This document shows, one piece after another, positions 1 through 5,348 of a stretch of DNA of 5,552 bases. The translations under genes were made by a program, and so were the position numbers. The notes below the pieces were generated by a model. It searched no databases, was not told where the DNA came from, and worked only from the letters and a program-made list of their open reading frames with translations. Every line of letters starts with the position of its first letter. Position 1 is the stretch's first letter. The DNA is from an uncultured Oscillospiraceae bacterium (lineage in GTDB: Bacteria; Bacillota; Clostridia; Oscillospirales; Oscillospiraceae): positions 1 to 5,552 of the forward strand of contig CAUBIP010000094.1 in assembly GCA_958436045.1 (NCBI GenBank), read 5' to 3'.

Positions 1-1
1 G

Positions 2-934
2 GAGATCCCGTCCATCATCTGCAGAACCTTCCGCTCCCTGGGGCTGCGCCGGTTCCAGATCCGGGTGAATAACCGAAAGATTTTGAACGGCTTCTATGCT
101 ATGCAGGGCCTTTCCGCCGTGGCGGGGGATATCATGCGCACGGTGGATAAGCTGGATAAGATCGGCGCGGAGAATGTCCGCAAGATTTTGGAGGACGATC
201 TGCAGCTGCATCCGGAGCAGGCCGCGCGCATCCTGGACTTCATGGCCATCTCCGGCACGAATGAAGAGGTCCTGGCGGCGCTGGCCGCCTACCAGGGCAG
301 AGATGAGGTCTTTGACCAGGGCCTGGCAGAGCTGACGCAGGTGGTGCAGTATCTGGCGGGCTTCGGCGTCCCGGCGGAGAATTTCGCCGTAGACCTGACC
401 ATCGCCCGGGGCCTGGACTATTACACCGGGACAGTTTACGAGACCGTCCTGCTGGATCATCCGGAGATCGGCTCCGTCTGCTCTGGCGGGCGGTATGACA
501 ACCTGGCGGAGTATTATACGGACCGGCAGCTGCCGGGCGTCGGCATCTCCATCGGGCTGACGCGGCTGTTTTACGTCCTGGGTGAGCAGGGGCTGCTGAA
601 CCCGGCGTTGCCGGTGGCGCCCTGCGATGTCATTATCTTACCGATGGGCGAGGAGATGGCCCCGGCCATCCAGCTGGCGACCCAATTCCGGCAGCAGGGC
701 ATCCGGGTACAGCTCTACGCCGAGCAGAAGAAATTCAAGGCGAAGCTGCAATACGCCAATAAAATGGGCATCCGCTTCGCCGCCCTGTTGGGCGAGGACG
801 AGATCGCCGCTGGGACAGTCGCCCTCAAGGACCTGGCCACTGGCCAGCAGGAGGCGCTGACGCCGGAGGCTGCTGCGTCCCGCATCCAGGAGACGATGGC
901 GGAGGCCAATCAGGGCCCGATCATCTTAGAATAA
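2..934 (+). CDS. hisS: Histidyl-tRNA synthetase, C-terminal part (5' end outside window)
   Basis: Cytosolic class II enzyme that charges tRNA-His with histidine using ATP. The frame is open from base 2 to the TAA at 932-934, giving 310 residues. HisRS is usually about 420-460 residues, so roughly the first 110-150 lie off the left edge. The GTG at 65 is an internal valine, because the frame upstream of it already reads as HisRS (GLRRFQIRVNNRKILNGF). Seen in order: the HisRS signature RGLDYYTGTVYE from about 407, whose Arg is the family's catalytic residue; the glycine-rich GGRYDNL from about 485; motif 3 as GVGISIGLTRLF from about 536; and an anticodon-binding domain from about 620 (CDVIILPMG) to the end. 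It lies 23 nt upstream of aspS, so the two are very likely co-transcribed. Any T-box or promoter would be left of the window. No frameshift is visible. Confidence 0.97.
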   Translation, partial: EIPSIICRTFRSLGLRRFQIRVNNRKILNGFYAMQGLSAVAGDIMRTVDKLDKIGAENVRKILEDDLQLHPEQAARILDFMAISGTNEEVLAALAAYQGRDEVFDQGLAELTQVVQYLAGFGVPAENFAVDLTIARGLDYYTGTVYETVLLDHPEIGSVCSGGRYDNLAEYYTDRQLPGVGISIGLTRLFYVLGEQGLLNPALPVAPCDVIILPMGEEMAPAIQLATQFRQQGIRVQLYAEQKKFKAKLQYANKMGIRFAALLGEDEIAAGTVALKDLATGQQEALTPEAAASRIQETMAEANQGPIILE

Positions 935-944
935 TGAGAAAGAA

Positions 945-950
945 AGAGGG
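945..950 (+). promoter_or_regulatory. Ribosome binding site that sets the aspS start
   Basis: AGAGGG lies 7 nt before the ATG at 958, which is good Shine-Dalgarno spacing. An in-frame ATG at 934 overlaps the hisS stop (TAATG) but has no purine-rich site at the right distance, and it would add eight residues ahead of the usual AspRS start. This favours 958. Confidence 0.7.
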
Positions 951-957
951 AACGAGC

Positions 958-2736
958 ATGTTTCAATCCAGAACGCATACGTGCAACGAGCTGCGCCTGG
1001 CCGACGCTGGGAAGCAGGTGAAGATCGTCGGTTGGATGGAGAACGTCCGCGAGGTCGGCGCGAATTTTGCCTTCGTCGTCGTCCGTGACTTCTACGGCAC
1101 GACCCAGGTCGTCATTGAGACGGCAGAGATGCTGCAGATCGTTAAGCGTGTCAACAAAGAATCCACCATCGCGGTGACGGGCACCGTCCGGGAGCGGGCG
1201 AGCAAGAATCCGAAGCTGGCCACCGGCGAGATCGAGGTCGTGCCGGAGAAGATCGAAATTCTCGGCCGCTGCCGCCACAATGAGCTGCCCTTTGAGATCA
1301 ACCGCAGCCGGGATGCCGATGAGATGGTGCGCCTAAAGTACCGGTATCTGGATCTGCGCAACCCGGCGGTCAAGAATAATATCGTGCTGCGCTGCAATGT
1401 CGTCGCGGCGCTGCGCCAGGCAATGACGGCCCACGGCTTCCTGGAGATCACGACGCCGATCTTGACGGCCTCCAGCCCCGAGGGCGCGCGGGACTATCTC
1501 GTCCCGGCCCGGAAGCACCCGGGGAAATTCTACGCGCTGCCCCAGGCCCCGCAGCAGTTCAAGCAGCTGCTGATGACGGCGGGCTTCGACCGCTATTTCC
1601 AGATCGCCCCCTGCTTCCGCGATGAGGATGCCCGCGGCGACCGCAGCCCCGGTGAATTCTACCAGCTGGATATGGAGATGGCGTTTGCCGATCAGGACGA
1701 TGTCTTCGCCGTCTTGGAGGATGTGCTACCGCCAATCTTCGCCAAGTACGGCGCGTACCATGTCGCGTCGGATGCGCCGTTCCGCCGCATCGCCTACCGG
1801 GATGCCATGGACCGCTACGGCTCGGATAAGCCGGACCTGCGGATCGACCTGGAGGTGCAGGATATGACGGCCCTTGTCGCGGGCAGCGAGTTTGCGCCCT
1901 TTGCGGCGGGCAATACGGTCAAGGCCATCGTCGTGCCGGATTGCAGCTTGGCGCGGAAGGCTGTCGATAAGCTCTGCAACGAGGTCGAGGTCCAGGCGGG
2001 GAACAAGCCCTACTGGTTCAAGGTCGATGAGAGCGGCAATTTTGCCGGCGGCATTTCCAAATTCCTGACGGAAAAACAGGCGGAGATCACTGCGGCGCTG
2101 GGCCTGACGCCGGGTTGCTTTGTCGGCGTGACGGCGGGCAAGAAGCTGGCGGCCCAGAAGACGGCGGGTGTCCTGCGCGCCAAGCTGGGCGCGGCGGTCC
2201 CCGGTCATATGGACAAGGAGCGCTACGAGTTCTGCTGGATCGTCGACTTCCCCATGTACGAGATCGGCGAGGAGAGCGGCGAGCTGGAATTCTGCCACAA
2301 CCCCTTCTCCATGCCCAACGGCGGCCTGGAGATCCTGGAAAAGGCCGAGCGGGGCGAGGTCGACCCGTTGAGCATCACCGCCTTCCAGTACGACCTGGTC
2401 TGCAACGGCGTGGAGCTCAGCTCCGGCGCGGTGCGGAACCATGAGCCGGATATCATGGTCAAGGCATTTGAGTTGGTCCGCCTCGGCGAGGCGGATGTCA
2501 AGGCCAAATTCCCGGCCATGTACAACGCCTTTACCTACGGTGCGCCCCCCCATGCGGGCATTGCGCCGGGCGTGGACCGGATGGTCATGCTGCTGGCAGG
2601 GGAGGACTCCATCCGGGAAATTATCCCGTTCCCGATGAACAAGAACGCCCAAGACGTCATGATGAACGCCCCGACCCCGGTAGAACAGAAGCAGCTGGAC
2701 GAGGTGCATATCGCGATTGTCGCGCCGGAGGAATAA
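958..2736 (+). CDS. aspS: Aspartyl-tRNA synthetase, bacterial type with GAD insert
   Basis: Cytosolic class II enzyme that charges tRNA-Asp, 592 residues from the ATG at 958, a normal length for bacterial AspRS. Domains in order: OB-fold anticodon-binding domain (about 1-110, beginning with FQSRTHTCNELRL); class II core with motif 1 ending in the Pro of TTPILT (about 165-170); the PEGARDYLVPAR loop; motif 2 from about 219 (CFRDED, then GDRSPGEFYQLDMEM); GAD insertion (about 300-415); and motif 3 GVDRMVMLLAG (about 538-548). Several signatures (TASSPEGARDYLVPAR, DRSPGEFYQLD, HNPFSMPNGG, LSSGAVRNHEP, MNKNAQDVMMNAP) match, from memory, the alphaproteobacterial AspRS type rather than the E. coli or Bacillus type. 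The sequence does not settle whether it is discriminating or also charges tRNA-Asn. It follows hisS by 23 nt and is followed by a hairpin terminator. Confidence 0.97.
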   Translation: MFQSRTHTCNELRLADAGKQVKIVGWMENVREVGANFAFVVVRDFYGTTQVVIETAEMLQIVKRVNKESTIAVTGTVRERASKNPKLATGEIEVVPEKIEILGRCRHNELPFEINRSRDADEMVRLKYRYLDLRNPAVKNNIVLRCNVVAALRQAMTAHGFLEITTPILTASSPEGARDYLVPARKHPGKFYALPQAPQQFKQLLMTAGFDRYFQIAPCFRDEDARGDRSPGEFYQLDMEMAFADQDDVFAVLEDVLPPIFAKYGAYHVASDAPFRRIAYRDAMDRYGSDKPDLRIDLEVQDMTALVAGSEFAPFAAGNTVKAIVVPDCSLARKAVDKLCNEVEVQAGNKPYWFKVDESGNFAGGISKFLTEKQAEITAALGLTPGCFVGVTAGKKLAAQKTAGVLRAKLGAAVPGHMDKERYEFCWIVDFPMYEIGEESGELEFCHNPFSMPNGGLEILEKAERGEVDPLSITAFQYDLVCNGVELSSGAVRNHEPDIMVKAFELVRLGEADVKAKFPAMYNAFTYGAPPHAGIAPGVDRMVMLLAGEDSIREIIPFPMNKNAQDVMMNAPTPVEQKQLDEVHIAIVAPEE

Positions 2737-2743
2737 ACGCGTT

Positions 2744-2773
2744 AAGCCCGGGGCAGCCGATGCCCCGGGCTTT
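2744..2773 (+). terminator. Rho-independent terminator-like hairpin after aspS
   Basis: A perfect 12-bp stem (AAGCCCGGGGCA, 2744-2755, pairing with 2761-2772) closes a 5-nt loop (gccga). It begins 8 nt after the aspS stop. The stem is very stable, but the T-run is only three bases (2771-2773) before a GC-rich stretch, so termination may be partial. Its position at the end of the hisS-aspS operon supports the call. Confidence 0.7.
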
Positions 2774-2799
2774 GCTGCGCCTGCCTGCGCGGTGTAATC

Positions 2800-2841
2800 A
2801 AAAATCGAACCGGCTGCAAGCGGAACTTGCAGCCGGTTCGA
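2800..2841 (-). terminator. Strong intrinsic terminator of the minus-strand operon
   Basis: A perfect 16-bp inverted repeat (arms 2805-2820 and 2826-2841) has a 5-nt loop. Read on the minus strand, the stem is followed directly by TTTTTGATT (the T-run is the A-run at 2800-2804). This is a textbook terminator for transcripts arriving from the right. It lies about 75 nt past the stop of the radical SAM gene. On the plus strand the stem is followed by gcgttgtg, so it acts mainly on the minus strand, although it could back up the weaker aspS terminator. Confidence 0.85.
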
Positions 2842-2915
2842 GCGTTGTGTAAGGCGTCTTTATGTTGGCCGGGCTGGATGCTGCGCCCGGGAACATATAC
2901 GGCAGGCGGCGACGG

Positions 2916-3971
2916 TCAGTCAGCGCACTGCTGGAGGTATTCCGCGGTCAGCGGGATCTTGCGCATATTGCCGCGGCGGAGGAAATCAAACCCGGCGTCA
3001 AAGAGCATCTGACGGCACTGGGCCATATCCATACCGCGGTGCCCAGAGGTATCCTGGGCGCTGTCGCGCGGGTTGGAGCCGGACTCTGCCATGATGAGGT
3101 TGGCGCCGCACTGCAGGCCGGGCAGGGACGGCTCATGGACCATCATAAACGGGTGGCCGACGTTACAGAACGCCAGCGTGATACACGCCACAATGTGGGC
3201 CAGGCGCTCCTGGCTGATCGTGCCCAGGTGCGCCATCGGCGAACCGGGGACGGCGACGCGCGGCATGGCCGCGTTGATATCCAGCCCCAGGTCGATGGCG
3301 AGGAAGACACTGTCGACCAACTCATCGACCGTGTGCTCCGGGCCGATGGGCTCGCAGCAGGTAAAGACCTTGAGACCTGCCTCCTTGGCGTGGCGCATCG
3401 TTGCGATGCGGTCCTCCGGGCGCAGCTCTGTGTCCGTCCCTTCGCGGAGACGGCAGACGTGGTAGATGCCTTCCACACCCATGGCGGCCGCCTCCTGGAG
3501 GAAGTCCGGGCCGCTGTCGCCGATGTTCAGCCACACTTGCGTGCCGTGGGGAACTGTGTCCAGCGCGCAGCGGGTCATCTCCAGCAGGAAGTCCTGGTCA
3601 TAGTTGTGCATTGTGACCAGGGTGATGCCGTAGACGTCATCATGGGCGCAAAACTCCTGAATTTTATGCGCCAGCGTGGCTTTGTCCATCCGGTAGGGTT
3701 CAAAATCGGTGTGCTCATAGCCGAAGGAGCAGAAGCGGCAGCCGCCGGGGCAGGGAGAGATCTCGATGCCGATGGAGCCGAGGATGGCCGCGGAATTTTC
3801 CGTCCACAGCCGGGTCAGCATAGCGGCGCTTTGCCGGATGTACTTGGAGAATAGACTGTGCTCGTCAATGCGCAGCAGATACCGCAGATTGCTGCGGCTC
3901 ATGCGAACGCCGCTCCAGGCCTTTTCCAGAATTGTCTTGAGGGCGACACTGGCCATGGGAGTTTCAAACAT
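2916..3971 (-). CDS. Radical SAM protein, BioB/PylB-like, function unknown
   Basis: A 351-residue cytosolic protein. C74-P-G-G-C78-R-F-C81 is the CX3CX2C motif that binds the radical SAM [4Fe-4S] cluster. The core TIM barrel covers about residues 66-270. A C-terminal segment with GANLIMAESGSNPRD (289-303), followed by a MLFDAGFDF stretch, resembles the end of biotin synthase, HydE and methylornithine synthase (PylB). A helical N-terminus before the cluster (about 10-60) also recalls PylB. It is unlikely to be biotin synthase: where BioB carries its auxiliary-cluster cysteines I see none, and instead there is a C205-C206 pair in KVFTCCEPIGPEHT. The start is ATG at 3971 with GAGAGG (3980-3985) 8 nt upstream; the stop is TGA at 2916. 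It is the second gene of an operon, 23 nt after the methyltransferase-like gene, and the partner suggests a shared substrate. The family call is secure; the reaction is unknown. Confidence 0.88.
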   Translation of the reverse strand: MFETPMASVALKTILEKAWSGVRMSRSNLRYLLRIDEHSLFSKYIRQSAAMLTRLWTENSAAILGSIGIEISPCPGGCRFCSFGYEHTDFEPYRMDKATLAHKIQEFCAHDDVYGITLVTMHNYDQDFLLEMTRCALDTVPHGTQVWLNIGDSGPDFLQEAAAMGVEGIYHVCRLREGTDTELRPEDRIATMRHAKEAGLKVFTCCEPIGPEHTVDELVDSVFLAIDLGLDINAAMPRVAVPGSPMAHLGTISQERLAHIVACITLAFCNVGHPFMMVHEPSLPGLQCGANLIMAESGSNPRDSAQDTSGHRGMDMAQCRQMLFDAGFDFLRRGNMRKIPLTAEYLQQCAD

Positions 3972-3994
3972 GGTGGTTACCTCTCAAATATGAA

Positions 3995-5035
3995 TTAGTA
4001 CTTGCCGTAGGTCCGTGCTTCTTCGACGATGACGCGGGCGTAATGATCGGGCAGCTGTGCCGGATATTCGCAGCCGGTGGAGAGGATGAAGCCACCGTTT
4101 TTCTTGTAAGCGTCCATCTCGCGGCGGCATTCGGCACGAATCTGCTCTTCCGTATCGGTGACGATATTGGAGGGCGGGACGCTGCCGATGATGGTGATCT
4201 GGTCGCCGTACTTCTCCTTGCACTCTTCCATCGTCTTGCAGTCGGGCGGGAGGAAGAGGGTGGAGATGGCCTGCGGGTGCATCCGCTCGATCTGCTCCTT
4301 GAAGTAGATGCCGTCGCCGCAGTTGTGGATCATGACCATGGTGTCCTTAGAATGGACAAGCTCAGCCAGCTCCTGGATGTACGGGCCTTCCCACTCGTCC
4401 CACATGGAGGCGCGCATGATGGTCTGGGAGGCGTAGAGCGTATCGAACATAATTGCATGGCAGCCGGATTCTTCGATCAGGGCCGTGCAGTAGTCCTTGA
4501 GTGTGTCAGTGACATTGCGCAGTGCCTGGTGGACCTTCTCCGGGCATTTACGCAGGAACTTGAACATGGGAGCTAGGCCTGTCATCATACTCAGAACACC
4601 CAGAGGCCCAAAGACGAAGGCGACGATGGGGGTGTCCTTGCCCTTGGCGTCGTAGAGCATCTTGACCAGCTTCAGGTGGCCGCTCATCCGGCGGGTCTTG
4701 CGCGGGTCGAGACGGATGACCTTGTCAAAGTCCTCGGGCTTGGTGATGAAGTGCTCCTTTGTATCCGGGCCAGCAGCGGCATCGGTCGGGTAGCGCATCT
4801 TCATGCCCCAGTCGGCAGCCTCAACAGAGAGGTCGACGAGGGAGCAGATGACGTCCAGCCCCAGCTCTTCTGTGGCTTTGATGATGGATTCGGCGCACTT
4901 TTCTTCATTCAGGGTCCATTCGGCGTAGTCGATGCCCGTGTAGATCCGGGAGATGCTGTTGCACAGCGGATAAGCGGGGACATGGTCAGGCTCCTGGTGG
5001 TTCAGGACCGCGATAACTCTTTCTAATGATGTCAT
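3995..5035 (-). CDS. MtaA/CmuA-family (UroD-fold) methyltransferase-like protein
   Basis: A 346-residue cytosolic protein of the uroporphyrinogen decarboxylase superfamily, in the MtaA/MtbA/CmuA branch. Known members transfer methyl groups between corrinoid proteins and coenzyme M or other acceptors, using a zinc-bound thiol. Seen here: N-terminal SLERVIAVLNHQEPDHVP, typical of the branch; FGPLGVLSMMTG at about 142-153; H237-N-C239-G; and C322 in LSTGCEYP. H-x-C plus a distant Cys is the zinc triad of this branch, and the spacing is close to that of MtbA. The RQAGR motif of true uroporphyrinogen decarboxylase (HemE) is missing, so heme synthesis is unlikely. The start is ATG at 5035, with AGGAGGA (5043-5049) 7 nt upstream; the stop is TAA at 3995. 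It is the first gene of a two-gene operon with the radical SAM gene. No corrinoid protein or activator gene is in the window. The substrate is unknown, and a role outside methyl transfer is possible. Confidence 0.85.
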   Translation of the reverse strand: MTSLERVIAVLNHQEPDHVPAYPLCNSISRIYTGIDYAEWTLNEEKCAESIIKATEELGLDVICSLVDLSVEAADWGMKMRYPTDAAAGPDTKEHFITKPEDFDKVIRLDPRKTRRMSGHLKLVKMLYDAKGKDTPIVAFVFGPLGVLSMMTGLAPMFKFLRKCPEKVHQALRNVTDTLKDYCTALIEESGCHAIMFDTLYASQTIMRASMWDEWEGPYIQELAELVHSKDTMVMIHNCGDGIYFKEQIERMHPQAISTLFLPPDCKTMEECKEKYGDQITIIGSVPPSNIVTDTEEQIRAECRREMDAYKKNGGFILSTGCEYPAQLPDHYARVIVEEARTYGKY

Positions 5036-5083
5036 GTGTGGTTCCTCCTGTGGTTTTTGTGGTTTTTGTTGTGTAAAATTACC

Positions 5084-5102
5084 ATATGCAATCTCTGCAT
5101 AT
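5084..5102. repeat. 7-bp dyad in the operon leader, possible operator
   Basis: The arms ATATGCA (5084-5090) and TGCATAT (5096-5102) are perfect inverted copies separated by atctc. On the minus strand the dyad falls a few bases after the expected transcription start and about 34 nt before the ribosome site. It could be a repressor operator or a short leader hairpin. No T-run follows it, so it is not a terminator. Confidence 0.45.
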
Positions 5103-5115
5103 AACCCCAGTAAAA

Positions 5116-5144
5116 ATTTTAGGTGATGCGGGGCATAATTGCAA
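5116..5144 (-). promoter_or_regulatory. Putative sigma-A promoter of the minus-strand operon
   Basis: On the minus strand, TTGCAA (5139-5144, 4 of 6 matches to -35) and TAAAAT (5116-5121, 5 of 6 matches to -10) are separated by 17 bp. Transcription would start near 5108-5111, giving a leader of about 75 nt with the dyad at 5084-5102 near its start. AT-rich DNA yields chance matches, so confidence is moderate. Confidence 0.42.
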
Positions 5145-5238
5145 TAAGAAAAACTGAAACCAGCTAAAAATTGGAATACTATCTGAAAGCATTTGACGAG
5201 TGCCTACAAAAAGTTGGTGATTTTGCCTATGGCAGTCG

Positions 5239-5269
5239 TTGACAACTGCGACGCTATAGATAATATAAT
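5239..5269 (+). promoter_or_regulatory. Promoter-like sequence reading toward the right edge
   Basis: A perfect -35 hexamer TTGACA (5239-5244) and a perfect -10 hexamer TATAAT (5264-5269) are separated by 19 bp, which is 2 bp longer than ideal. The -35 box sits inside a dyad, GCAGT (5232-5236) and ACTGC (5245-5249), that could serve as an operator. It points away from the minus-strand operon, toward the open frame at 5349 or a gene beyond the window. Confidence 0.35.
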
Positions 5270-5348
5270 AAAACTTGGTTCACTATTAAGAAACTGTTAA
5301 GATCACGCCGATACAAGCCGCAGCGCCTCATACGAAAGAAAATAAAAT

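Noticed and set aside
1726..2709. 327-codon minus-strand open frame opposite aspS
   Set aside because: It lies wholly antisense to a complete, motif-bearing AspRS, its translation resembles no family, and long antisense frames are expected from GC-rich third positions.
2826..2843. GGTTCGAGC resembling a tRNA T-arm
   Set aside because: It is one arm of a perfect 16-bp hairpin with a T-run on the minus strand. No acceptor, D or anticodon stems are present.
2862..3854. 330-codon plus-strand open frame opposite the radical SAM gene
   Set aside because: It is antisense to a gene with an intact CX3CX2C motif and a good ribosome site, and it reads through the minus-strand gene's 3' end; composition artefact.
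2916..3971. Biotin synthase (bioB) or methylornithine synthase (pylB) as a named gene
   Set aside because: The BioB auxiliary-cluster cysteines are missing, there are no biotin or pyrrolysine genes nearby, and the resemblance is in layout rather than diagnostic motifs.
4043..4576. 177-codon plus-strand open frame opposite the methyltransferase-like gene
   Set aside because: Antisense to a well supported gene, with no ribosome site or recognisable domain.
3995..5035. True uroporphyrinogen decarboxylase (hemE)
   Set aside because: The RQAGR N-terminal motif is absent, while the H-x-C and distant Cys zinc triad of the MtaA/CmuA branch is present. No heme genes are nearby.
5036..5300. Cobalamin riboswitch upstream of the methyltransferase-like gene
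   Set aside because: I looked for a B12-box-like stretch on the minus strand and saw none. The predicted leader of about 75 nt is too short for a full cobalamin riboswitch.
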